From NCBI GenBank assembly GCA_021805665.1, contig JAJZEV010000105.1, forward strand, positions 1 through 43,082: a stretch of DNA of 43,082 nt. Reading direction: 5' to 3'. The DNA comes from Pseudomonadota bacterium. GTDB lineage: Bacteria > Pseudomonadota > Alphaproteobacteria > Acetobacterales > Acetobacteraceae. A program made the translations under genes and the position numbers. This document shows positions 1 through 8,310 of the stretch, one piece after another. The first letter of the stretch is position 1. Every line of letters begins with the position of its first letter. The notes below the pieces were generated by a model. That model saw nothing but the letters and a program-made list of their open reading frames with translations, was not told where the DNA came from and ran no database searches.

Positions 1-1
1 G

Positions 2-370
2 GCGCCTCGGCGGGGGCGCGGCGGCGGGGCGATCGTGGCGCTGTCCGGCATCTCCACCCATATCGGAACGCCGAACCGGTGCCATGTCTCGGCCTCGAAG
101 GCCGGACTGGAAGGGTTGATGCGGGCGCTGGCCATGGAACTGGCACCGGAGCGGATCACTTGCAACACGCTCGCGCCGGGCGCGGTCGATACGGTGCGCG
201 GGGCGGCGGCCGGCGCGATGCCGCAAACGATGACTGACCCGGGCATTCCGCTGGGCCGCAAGGCCGCGATGCAGGAGATTGCGGCCACCGTTCGCTTCCT
301 CGCCGGGCCGGAGGGGCGCTACATCACCGGGCAGACGCTGCATGTGAACGGCGGCGCGTTTTTAGGCTGA
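2..370 (+). CDS. SDR family oxidoreductase, C-terminal part (5' end outside window)
   Basis: Translation ...SASKAGLEGLMRALAMELAPERITCNTLAPGAVDT...EIAATVRFLAGPEGRYITGQTLHVNGGAF is a typical SDR C-terminal half. The frame continues to the window edge, so the 5' boundary is not visible. Confidence 0.85.
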   Translation, partial: APRRGRGGGAIVALSGISTHIGTPNRCHVSASKAGLEGLMRALAMELAPERITCNTLAPGAVDTVRGAAAGAMPQTMTDPGIPLGRKAAMQEIAATVRFLAGPEGRYITGQTLHVNGGAFLG

Positions 371-413
371 TCCGCGTCCGCGCGGGTTCCAACGGGTTCG
401 GAAGCAAACCGGT

Positions 414-590
414 TCAGTAGTGATAGTAGCCCCCGTGGCCACCGAACAGCAGGAACAGGATCACGATAACGACCAGCAGCGTCAGGCCGCCGCCGTAATG
501 GCTGCCGCGATAGTAGCCGGAACGGTAGCCGTAGTAGCCACCCCCGCCGAACAGCAGGAACAGGATCACCAGCAGCAGTATCAGACCCAT
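414..590 (-). CDS. 58-aa Gly/Tyr-rich small membrane peptide with internal duplication (DUF3309-like architecture)
   Basis: Reverse strand reads MGLILLLVILFLLFGGGGYYGYRSGYYRGSHYGGGLTLLVVIVILFLLFGGHGGYYHY*, with two hydrophobic segments each followed by a G/Y-rich tail. Too short for the supplied ORF track. Confidence 0.7.
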   Translation of the reverse strand: MGLILLLVILFLLFGGGGYYGYRSGYYRGSHYGGGLTLLVVIVILFLLFGGHGGYYHY

Positions 591-701
591 GGCGTTTACC
601 CTTCGTTAACCGATCGTCGCTACGCTGGGTTGAACCGTCACGGTGGCTCCCGGTTTGGCGTGGTCTCGCGGCAGTGAACCCTTTTTGGTAAATACCCCGG
701 C

Positions 702-1712
702 ATGACACTTCCTGTTTGGCACCCCGAAAGCCTCGCTGCCCGCATGCCCTTCCTGCGGCGGCGGTCGGCCGTTACCCGCCGGGTGCGGGGGTTTTTCGAG
801 GCTGGGGGCTATACGGAGGTGCAAACGCCCTATCTGGTGCCCGCACCGGGGGAGGAGGTGCATTTGCGGGCGTTTTCGACCGTGTGCGAACATCCGGACG
901 ATCCGGATCGGACGCTATGGCTGAACACCAGCCCGGAATTCGCCATGAAGCGCCTGTTGGTGGCCGGCGCCGGCCCAATTTTCCAATTCGCCCGCGTGTG
1001 GCGCAACGGGGAGTTCAGCCCGCTCCATTCCCCCGAATTCACCATGCTGGAATGGTACCGCCCGGACGCCGGTATGGACTCGCTGATCGAGGAAACCACC
1101 CGGCTGATACGATCCGTCATGGCTCCGTATGTGCAATGCCGTGGGATTCAAAACGACCTGACCGGGGATTTCGAACGCCTGACTGTAGCCGATGCCTTTA
1201 CCCGGTATGTGGGGGTGGATTTGCTGGGGATCGGTGAGGACGCGCTGAGCCTCGCCGCGGCAGCTGGGGCAAGGTTGCGAGAGGGCGAAACTTGGGAGGA
1301 TTTGTTCTTTCGCCTGATGCTGGAACGCGTCGAACCCAACCTTGGCCGCACCCGACCGACCTTTCTGACCCACTGGCCCGCCGCGCAGGCGGCGCTCGCT
1401 CGGCGGGATCCGGCGGACCCGCGGGTGGCGGAACGGTTCGAATTGTTCGTATGCGGGATCGAACTGGCCAATGCGTTCGTCGAACTGACCGACCCGGTGG
1501 AACAGCGTGCCCGGTTTATCGCCGATCGCGCGCGCCGGCATGCGATGTATGAGAAGGATTGGCCGCTTGACGAGGATTTTCTCGCCGCGCTGGCCCACGG
1601 GATGCCGTCATGTGCTGGAATCGCGGTCGGATTCGACCGTCTGGCGATGATCGCGTCTGGCGCGGATCGTATCGGACAGGTGTTGTGGCTTCCGCCTGAT
1701 GACCTCATATAG
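702..1712 (+). CDS. epmA: EF-P (R)-beta-lysine ligase / GenX-PoxA family class II aaRS paralog
   Basis: 336 aa. Class II LysRS-like core without the anticodon-binding domain (FFEAGGYTEVQTPYLVPAPG..., SPEFTMLEWYR, GIELANAFVELTDP, GIAVGFDRLAMIASG). Confidence 0.9.
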   Translation: MTLPVWHPESLAARMPFLRRRSAVTRRVRGFFEAGGYTEVQTPYLVPAPGEEVHLRAFSTVCEHPDDPDRTLWLNTSPEFAMKRLLVAGAGPIFQFARVWRNGEFSPLHSPEFTMLEWYRPDAGMDSLIEETTRLIRSVMAPYVQCRGIQNDLTGDFERLTVADAFTRYVGVDLLGIGEDALSLAAAAGARLREGETWEDLFFRLMLERVEPNLGRTRPTFLTHWPAAQAALARRDPADPRVAERFELFVCGIELANAFVELTDPVEQRARFIADRARRHAMYEKDWPLDEDFLAALAHGMPSCAGIAVGFDRLAMIASGADRIGQVLWLPPDDLI

Positions 1713-1739
1713 CCGGTAAATGTCGAGTGGAGCGATGGG

Positions 1740-2111
1740 ATGCGCCGGTACGGAGTTCTGCTGTTGGCCGCTGCGCTTGGCGGTTGTACCGGTGGCCTCG
1801 CGGCGCGTCAGGCTGAACTGTCCCAATGGGTCGGCCGTTCGGAAACCGAGTTGGTGTCGGCCATGGGGGCCCCGAACCGGACCTATGACAGTGGCGGGAT
1901 GAAATTCCTGACGTATGAGGACCGGCGAACCGAAATCAGCGGCGGCACACCCTATTTCGGCGAATTCGGCCCATACTGGTACGGCGATGGCTTCGGCATG
2001 TATGGCGGGGGCTTCCCACCCATGGCATCTACATGGGTGTGCGACACGACGTTCACCGTGGCCGACAACGTCGTGCGGGCATTCAGCTTACGCGGGAATG
2101 CCTGCGGGTAA
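1740..2111 (+). CDS. putative lipoprotein
   Basis: 123 aa. N-terminal signal with lipobox-like LLLAAALGGC; G/Y/F-rich centre; two C-terminal Cys. Confidence 0.65.
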   Translation: MRRYGVLLLAAALGGCTGGLAARQAELSQWVGRSETELVSAMGAPNRTYDSGGMKFLTYEDRRTEISGGTPYFGEFGPYWYGDGFGMYGGGFPPMASTWVCDTTFTVADNVVRAFSLRGNACG

Positions 2112-2137
2112 CGCAATCGCCCCGACGCAGCCTTGTA

Positions 2138-3571
2138 TTACTTGACCATCGCCACGCGCAGCGCGTTCGTATTGCCGGACTGGCCGAAGGGCACCCCGGC
2201 CGTCACCACGATTTCTTCCCCATGGGCGGCAAAGCCCTCGGTCAAGGCAACGCGCGCGGCTCTGGCCACGGCTTCGGTCATGGAATGGACGTCCGGTGTC
2301 ACGACGGCATGCACCCCCCAGACCACGGCCATCAGCCGCGCGGTCACCTGGTTGGGCGTCAGTCCGATGACCGGTGCTGCCGGCCGCTCCCGCGCGACAC
2401 GCAATGCGGTGCTGGCGGAGGCGGTGAAAGCGACGATCGCCTTGGCGCCGATGGTGTGCGCGACCTGGGTCGCGGCCGAGGCGATGGCGTCCGCGGCGTT
2501 CTTTTCCGGCGGCAGACGGGACGCATCGATCAGCGCCCGCCAGTCGGCATCCTGTTCCACGCGGGCGACGATGCGGTCCATCATATTGACCGCCTCATAG
2601 GGATACTGGCCGGCGGCGGTTTCACCCGACAGCATGACCGCATCGGCGCCATCGAACACTGCTGTTGCTACGTCCGATGCCTCCGCCCGGGTTGGGGCCG
2701 GCGCGTTAATCATGCTTTCAAGCATCTGGGTGGCGACGACCACCGGCTTGCCGAGGGCGCGAGACATCCGGACGATGCGTTTTTGCGCCAGCGGCACTTC
2801 CTCGGGCGGCAGTTCCACGCCCAGATCGCCGCGGGCCACCATCACGGCGTCGGTCAGCGCCAGGATTTCCTCCAGGTTGTCCAGCGCCTGCGGCTTTTCC
2901 AGCTTCACCATCACCCAGGCGCGGCCGGCGATCAGGCGCTTTGCCTCGATCACGTCCTCCGGGCGCTGGACGAAGGACAGGCCGATGTAGTTGGCGCCGT
3001 GGGTAACGGCGAACTCCAGATCCTCCCGGTCCTTTTCCGTCAGGGCAGGGATTGGCAGCACCACGTCGGGGACATTCACACCCTTGCGGTCGGACAGCGG
3101 GCCGCCGACCACGACCTCGGTTTCCAGGGCATCGGGCCGTTTGTGGATGACGCGCAGGCGCAGCTTGCCGTCGTCCAGCAGCAACGAGGAGCCGATGGAG
3201 GCCGCCGCGATAATCTCGGGATGCGGCAGGTTCACGCGCTGAACGTCGCCCGGTGTGGCGTTGAGGTCGAGGCGGAATTTCTGGCCAGTTTGCAGGTGAA
3301 CGCGGCCGCCGCCGAAGACGCCGACGCGCAGCTTGGGGCCTTGGACGTCGGCCAGGATGCCGATGGGGCGGTCGAACTTTTCTTCCAACTCCCGGATCAT
3401 GGCGAAGCGGGCGGCGTGGTCTTCATGCGTGCCGTGGGAGAAATTCAGGCGGAACACATCGGCGCCGGCCTGGAACAGGCGTGTCATCACCTCCAGCGAG
3501 GAACTGGCCGGACCGAGCGTGGCGATGATTTTGGTGCGACGGCGGCGACGCATTTTTGGGCGGAGAGACAT
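2138..3571 (-). CDS. pyk: pyruvate kinase
   Basis: 477 aa. RRRRTKIIATLGPASSS, FRLNFSHG, MVARGDLGVELPPEEVPLAQKRI, ATQMLESMI, DGADAVMLSGETAAGQYP. Confidence 0.97.
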   Translation of the reverse strand: MSLRPKMRRRRRTKIIATLGPASSSLEVMTRLFQAGADVFRLNFSHGTHEDHAARFAMIRELEEKFDRPIGILADVQGPKLRVGVFGGGRVHLQTGQKFRLDLNATPGDVQRVNLPHPEIIAAASIGSSLLLDDGKLRLRVIHKRPDALETEVVVGGPLSDRKGVNVPDVVLPIPALTEKDREDLEFAVTHGANYIGLSFVQRPEDVIEAKRLIAGRAWVMVKLEKPQALDNLEEILALTDAVMVARGDLGVELPPEEVPLAQKRIVRMSRALGKPVVVATQMLESMINAPAPTRAEASDVATAVFDGADAVMLSGETAAGQYPYEAVNMMDRIVARVEQDADWRALIDASRLPPEKNAADAIASAATQVAHTIGAKAIVAFTASASTALRVARERPAAPVIGLTPNQVTARLMAVVWGVHAVVTPDVHSMTEAVARAARVALTEGFAAHGEEIVVTAGVPFGQSGNTNALRVAMVK

Positions 3572-3589
3572 GGACGATCCCTTGGTTGT

Positions 3590-4879
3590 TCAGGCGATTA
3601 AGATGGCCCTGATATCGTTAACATTGGTGAGCGTCGGGCCGGTGACGATCAAGTCGTTTAGTGCGCCAAAGAAGCCATGGCTGTCATGGCCCGCCAGCAT
3701 GGCGCGCGCATCGATCCCGATTGCCCTGGCGCGGGACATTGTATCTGGCGCCAGCAGCGCGCCGGCGATTTCATCCATGCCGTCGATGCCGTCGGTGTCG
3801 CCGGCAGTGGCCCAGATTCCGGCCGCGCCGTCCAGGGCGATGGCGAGACCCAGCAGGAAGGTGGTGTTGCGTCCGCCGGCCCCGGCGGGTTTGCCGGTCA
3901 TGGCGACCGTGGTCTCGCCGCCGGATAGCAGAACGGCAGGACGGGCGACGGGTTGGCCATGAGTCTGGATGGAACGGGCGATGCCGGCCATGACGGTGCC
4001 CATCTGCGCTGCCTCGCCCTCCAGGGCATCGCCCAGGATCACGGGGGTCAGGCCGAGGGTGCGGGCTTTGGCGGCCATCGCATTAAGGGCCATCATCGGG
4101 GTGGCGATCATGCGGAAGTCGATGTTTGTCAGACTGCCGGGTTTCGGGGTCTCGTCGTCGTCCCGAGCGAGGCGGGCGGCGACAGCGGGTGGGGGGGCGA
4201 TGCCATATCGGGCGATCACCGCGCGGGCCACAGCGAAGGTTGTGGCGTCGGGCACGGTGGGGCCGGATCCGATGACCGCCGGATCGTCGCCCGGCACGTC
4301 GCTGATCGCCAGGGTGACCACGCGGGCCGGCGCTGCCGCGGCGGCCAGCCGGCCGCCCTTGATCGCGGAGAGGTGCTTCCGAACCGCATTCATCTCCGTA
4401 ATGTTCGCCCCGCAGGCCAGCAGTTCCCGGTTGATCGCCTGCTTGTCGGCCAGGGTCAGGCCGGGAACCGGGGCGGCGAGCAAGGCGGATGCGCCGCCGG
4501 ACATCAGGGCGATGACCAGGTCGTCTTCGGTCAGGCCTTGCACACGCTCCAGCAGCCGTTTCGCGCCGCGTTCGCTGTTGGCGTCGGGGACGGGGTGGGA
4601 TGCCTCGATGACCTCGATTCGCCGGGTCGGGACGGCGTGGCCATAGCGGGTCACGACGGTGCCCTGAAGCGCGACGTCGGGCCAGGCGTCTTCAAGGGCG
4701 GCCGCCATGACAGCGGCGGACTTGCCGCCACCGACCACGATGCAGCGACCGCTGACGGGTTTGGGCGGCAGATGGCGTGCCAGCACGGTGCGCGGATCGG
4801 CCGCGGCGACGGCGGTGTCGAACAGATCCCGCAACGCGGCACGGGCAGATGTGTCGTTCCAGGGGGCCTCCCGGGGCAT
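3590..4879 (-). CDS. ttuD: glycerate 2-kinase (TtuD/GckA, MOFRL family; often annotated hydroxypyruvate reductase)
   Basis: 429 aa. VVGGGKSAAVMAAALE, LMSGGASALLAAPVPG, LSGGETTVAMTGKPAGAGGRNTTFLLGLA, TDGIDG. Adjacent to pyk, as in ttuD/ttuE clusters. Confidence 0.93.
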   Translation of the reverse strand: MPREAPWNDTSARAALRDLFDTAVAAADPRTVLARHLPPKPVSGRCIVVGGGKSAAVMAAALEDAWPDVALQGTVVTRYGHAVPTRRIEVIEASHPVPDANSERGAKRLLERVQGLTEDDLVIALMSGGASALLAAPVPGLTLADKQAINRELLACGANITEMNAVRKHLSAIKGGRLAAAAAPARVVTLAISDVPGDDPAVIGSGPTVPDATTFAVARAVIARYGIAPPPAVAARLARDDDETPKPGSLTNIDFRMIATPMMALNAMAAKARTLGLTPVILGDALEGEAAQMGTVMAGIARSIQTHGQPVARPAVLLSGGETTVAMTGKPAGAGGRNTTFLLGLAIALDGAAGIWATAGDTDGIDGMDEIAGALLAPDTMSRARAIGIDARAMLAGHDSHGFFGALNDLIVTGPTLTNVNDIRAILIA

Positions 4880-4969
4880 TCAACGGTTTCCTCTCTTTTT
4901 CCGGCGGGTTGAGTATGGCGAACCCGGGCAGGACGCGCCATCTTTGGTGTAACGGAGAAGGAGATACCC

Positions 4970-5281
4970 ATGCCGGCACCAGAACTCGATCCGACGACCC
5001 GTACGGAATTGGAGGCTGCGGCGTTCCGCAGGCTGGTCGCGCATCTGCGCGAACGCAGCGATGTGCAGAATATCGATATGATGAATTTGGCGGGATTCTG
5101 CCGGAATTGCCTCAGCCGCTGGTACCGCGAGGAAGCCGCGACCCGGGACATTGCCATCGCGGACCCCGATGCCCGGGAAATCGTGTACGGGATGCCCTAC
5201 AAGGAATGGCAGGCGAAGTACCAGAAAGAGGCTTCGGCGGAGCAGAAGGCGGCATTCGCCAAGGCGAATCCGGGGCATTGA
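4970..5281 (+). CDS. DUF1244 domain protein
   Basis: 103 aa. AFRRLVAHLRERSDVQNIDMMNLAGFCRNCLSRWYREEA...YGMPYKEWQAKYQKEAS matches the DUF1244 pattern. Strong SD (AAGGAGATACCCATG). Confidence 0.85.
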   Translation: MPAPELDPTTRTELEAAAFRRLVAHLRERSDVQNIDMMNLAGFCRNCLSRWYREEAATRDIAIADPDAREIVYGMPYKEWQAKYQKEASAEQKAAFAKANPGH

Positions 5282-5301
5282 AGACAGGGGCCATCCGACC
5301 G

Positions 5302-5352
5302 CCGCCGGGGCGTTTTCGCCGCCGGAGCGTTTTCGCCGCCGGAGCGTTTTCG
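5302..5352. repeat. three tandem copies of a 17-bp unit (CCGCCGG[G/A]GCGTTTTCG)
   Basis: ccgccggggcgttttcg / ccgccggagcgttttcg / ccgccggagcgttttcg at 5302-5318, 5319-5335 and 5336-5352. Confidence 0.95.
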
Positions 5353-5414
5353 ATTGACCGCGACGCCCCCCAAAGCTATCCCCGCCCGCCCTGTCTGAGC
5401 GGAGAATGACACCC

Positions 5415-5681
5415 ATGGCCAAACCGGTCAGCGAAGAAGAAATCAAGTCCGGCGGCGTTGCGGTCGATCGCCTGCGCAGCCTGGTCGAGCGTATCGAACG
5501 CCTCGAGGAAGAGCGTAAGGCTCTTGGCAGCGACATCAAGGATATCTACGCCGAAGCGAAGTCGGCCGGGTTCGACCCGAAAGTGTTGCGGCAGCTTATC
5601 CGTATCCGCAAGCAGGAAGCGGCTGAGGTCGAGGAGCAGGAGACGATGCTGGACATCTACCGCCGCGCGCTGGGGATGTAA
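5415..5681 (+). CDS. gapR: DUF2312 protein, GapR-type nucleoid-associated DNA-binding protein
   Basis: 88 aa. GGVAVDRLRSLVERIERLEEERKALGSDIKDIYAEAKSAGFDPKVLRQLIRIRKQE is a canonical DUF2312/GapR sequence. ATG at 5415. Confidence 0.93.
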   Translation: MAKPVSEEEIKSGGVAVDRLRSLVERIERLEEERKALGSDIKDIYAEAKSAGFDPKVLRQLIRIRKQEAAEVEEQETMLDIYRRALGM

Positions 5682-5691
5682 TCTAAGATGG

Positions 5692-5725
5692 CCGGCGGGG
5701 GGCGGTTGTGCAGAATCGCCGCCGG
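5692..5725. terminator. strong hairpin between convergent gapR and the HD-GYP gene (possible terminator, no clear U-tract)
   Basis: CCGGCGG (5692-5698) pairs with CCGCCGG (5719-5725). Confidence 0.35.
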
Positions 5726-5762
5726 TCCTCGCATTGTTGTTCCGGGGACGGGCCCGGATCGG

Positions 5763-7235
5763 TCAGCATCTGGAAACAGTGCTCCCGACGATGGCATGGA
5801 AGCCTGCCTGCACCACGGCCTCCATACGGTTGCGGGCGCCAAGAGCTTTGTATGCGATTGCCAAGTGTGCCTTGACGGTGCCGATTCCGATATTCATGTG
5901 GCGAGCAATTTCCTTAACGGATTTGCCGTCCGCTAACAGCTGAATAGCGGCGGACTGCTGCAACGTGAGGCGCGGCGGGCTGGTTCGGTACGGCGACGTC
6001 GTCGCGGGCAGGTCGGCGGCATCGGGCCATGCGCTTGTTTCGCCGGAAAACTCGGTGCCGATCGTGGCATCGCAGCCCAGCACCAGGCGGTTGAATCCGG
6101 GACGGCGCGCTATCGCGAGGCATGCATCCACCACGCATGCGTCGAACTGCACGCCCCGGCCGCGCATGATTTCCGCGAGCGCCGAGGCCTGCCCAAGTGC
6201 CGGCCGGTACGGACGATGCGACATCATCGCTTCCACGACATCGGCAACCGCGACAATCCGTGCGCCCGGCACGATATCGTTGCCCTTCAGGCCTGCCGGA
6301 TAGCCGGATCCGTCGAGACGTTCGTGATGCTGCACGACCATTGTCGCGACCGGCCACGGAAATGGAAGACCTTTGAGGATAGCATAACCGGCTTCCGCGT
6401 GGGTCTGAAGCAGCCGGATTTCGTGAACGATAAGCTGCCCGGCCTTGCAGCATATCTCCAGCGGCACCGCGATTTTGCCGATATCGTGTAACAGGGCGGC
6501 AAATCGAATTCCCTCGATCTCGCCGGCGGAGAGGGTCATCTCCTGTGCGATCGCCACCGAAAGCGCGGCGACGTGCCTTTGATGGCTGGCGGTATATGGA
6601 TCGTGGCATTCCAGTGCCGTTGAAAGCGCCTGAGCGGTATCGGTCAGGACCGACAGCGCTGTCTGATACGATGCTTGCGCTTCGTTGCGCGCTTGCCATG
6701 CGTTGAGGACGGAGCCGAGCATGTCGGCGAATTCGACGAGATGCTCGACTTCCCGGGCATCGAATGCGTCCGGGTCGGCCGATGCCACGACGATGGCACC
6801 GAAGATCGAGGCTCCGACCTTCAATGGAATGGCCGCGTGCGCTATCGGTACGATGTCGAATCCCGCGGCCCGCCAGGGCGAGGCTGATGGGTTAGCCGCA
6901 TACGTGTGGATCGTGGGACGGATCGTGCGGACGGCGGTCGCGCAGCATAGCAGGCCGGAGTTCGCCGCATCCCCGTTCCGATGCAGCGTTTCGATCGCCG
7001 ATGTTTCGATACCATAGGAAGCGATGGGCCGAAGTGTCCTGTTGGCGTCGTTCGCGGCACGAAGCGCGCAGGCCAGCGCGTAACCGCCCTTCTCGACCAG
7101 GGTCCGGCACATTCCGGACAGCAATTCCGTTTCGCTGTGTGCATGGGCGATGGTGGCGCCACCATCCATGAACGCGCGAAACGCTGCCGCGGAGTCAAAT
7201 TTACCTTCGAGTGCAAGACGGACAGTCATACACAT
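5763..7235 (-). CDS. GAF - HD-GYP phosphodiesterase - LuxR-type HTH fusion protein
   Basis: 490 aa. HD-GYP motifs LLHDIGKIAVP, HHERLDGSGYPAGLKGNDI and DVVEAMMSHRPYRPALG. C-terminal LTLQQSAAIQLLADGKSVKEIARHMNIGIGTVKAHLAIAYKALGARNRMEAV is a GerE/LuxR HTH. The N-terminal region is GAF-like. Confidence 0.9.
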   Translation of the reverse strand: MCMTVRLALEGKFDSAAAFRAFMDGGATIAHAHSETELLSGMCRTLVEKGGYALACALRAANDANRTLRPIASYGIETSAIETLHRNGDAANSGLLCCATAVRTIRPTIHTYAANPSASPWRAAGFDIVPIAHAAIPLKVGASIFGAIVVASADPDAFDAREVEHLVEFADMLGSVLNAWQARNEAQASYQTALSVLTDTAQALSTALECHDPYTASHQRHVAALSVAIAQEMTLSAGEIEGIRFAALLHDIGKIAVPLEICCKAGQLIVHEIRLLQTHAEAGYAILKGLPFPWPVATMVVQHHERLDGSGYPAGLKGNDIVPGARIVAVADVVEAMMSHRPYRPALGQASALAEIMRGRGVQFDACVVDACLAIARRPGFNRLVLGCDATIGTEFSGETSAWPDAADLPATTSPYRTSPPRLTLQQSAAIQLLADGKSVKEIARHMNIGIGTVKAHLAIAYKALGARNRMEAVVQAGFHAIVGSTVSRC

Positions 7236-7295
7236 TATTCCAGATGAAGCCGGCTGCGACGGCTGTCACCCTACCGCGACTAATGCGAAGTTGTA

Positions 7296-7309
7296 TTGAT
7301 CTGGGTCAA
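7296..7309. promoter_or_regulatory. perfect FNR/FixK-type box TTGATCTGGGTCAA
   Basis: TTGAT-CTGG-GTCAA in the intergenic region 7236-7376, 61 bp upstream of the HD-GYP gene start codon. Confidence 0.7.
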
Positions 7310-7376
7310 CGCAACCCTCGTTCCGGCAACTCCAATTCCGACAGTGCCGTGTCGATGGCCAATCGACCGTTTTCGA

Positions 7377-8309
7377 CTACAGCGAAATCTTCAAGTACGA
7401 CGCTATTTCGCCGACGATACCCCGGCGGAATGCCAGCACGCAGACCATGAAGATCACGCCCTGGGTTACTGTCACCCAGGCGCCGAACTGCGCCAGATAG
7501 TTTTCCATCGATGTCACCACCAGCGCACCGACAGCAGGGCCGAATACGGTGCCCAGACCACCCAGCAGGGTGGTCAGCACGATCTCCCCGGATGTGGAGG
7601 AATGAACATCGGTCAGCGTGGCGATGCCGAACACGAGCGCTTTTGTGCCGCCGGCGATGCCCGCGATCGTGCAGGACAGCACGAACGCGATCAGCTTGTA
7701 ATCGTCGGTGCGGTAGCCCAGCGAGGTGGCCCTCGGCTCATTCTCGCGAATGCCTTTCAGGACCTGACCGAAGGGGGAGTGAATGATGCGATGAACCAGC
7801 AGGAAGCCGGCGAGGAACACGCCCGCGGTGACCCAATACATCGTCATGTCGTTCGACAGGTCGAGGAAGCCGAACAGGTGGCCGCGCGGGACCTGCTGGA
7901 TGCCGTCCTCGCCGCCGGTAAAGGGCGCTTCCAGGCAGAAGAAGTACACCATCTGCGCCAGGGCCAAAGTGATCATGGCGAAGTAGATGCCGGAACGGCG
8001 GATGGCCAGGAAGCCCAGCACCAGACCCAGCGCGGCACCGGTCAGGCCGCCGACGGCGATGGCGATCGACGCATCGACATGCCATGCCTTCATCGTCCAG
8101 GCGGCGACGTAGCTGCCCATGCCGAAGAAGGCGGCCTGACCGAACGACAGCAGGCCGACATAGCCGATCATCAGATTGAACGAGCATGCGAACAGCGCCG
8201 CTGTCAGTACCCGCATCAGGAACACCGGATACAGGACGAACGGGCAAAGCGCGATCAGCGCCACCATCAGGACGAAGGCGATGGATTGCGCCCGGGAAAA
8301 TCCGAACAT
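7377..8309 (-). CDS. livM: branched-chain amino acid-type ABC transporter permease LivM
   Basis: NLMIGYVGLLSFGQAAFFGMGSYVAAW... and GGLGTVFGPAVGALVVTSMENYLAQFG. The ORF extends to 8327, but ATG at 8309 (MFGFSRAQ) sits just past the livH stop. Confidence 0.92.
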   Translation of the reverse strand: MFGFSRAQSIAFVLMVALIALCPFVLYPVFLMRVLTAALFACSFNLMIGYVGLLSFGQAAFFGMGSYVAAWTMKAWHVDASIAIAVGGLTGAALGLVLGFLAIRRSGIYFAMITLALAQMVYFFCLEAPFTGGEDGIQQVPRGHLFGFLDLSNDMTMYWVTAGVFLAGFLLVHRIIHSPFGQVLKGIRENEPRATSLGYRTDDYKLIAFVLSCTIAGIAGGTKALVFGIATLTDVHSSTSGEIVLTTLLGGLGTVFGPAVGALVVTSMENYLAQFGAWVTVTQGVIFMVCVLAFRRGIVGEIASYLKISL

Positions 8310-8310
8310 C

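Noticed and set aside
2033-3601. 522-aa + strand ORF antisense to pyk, and similar long antisense ORFs (3953-4912, 30529-32655, 34440-36176, 40271-42496)
   Set aside because: Low-complexity H/Q/R/G/D-rich translations lying exactly opposite conserved genes. These are expected from codon bias in GC-rich DNA, with no recognisable domain or ribosome-binding context.
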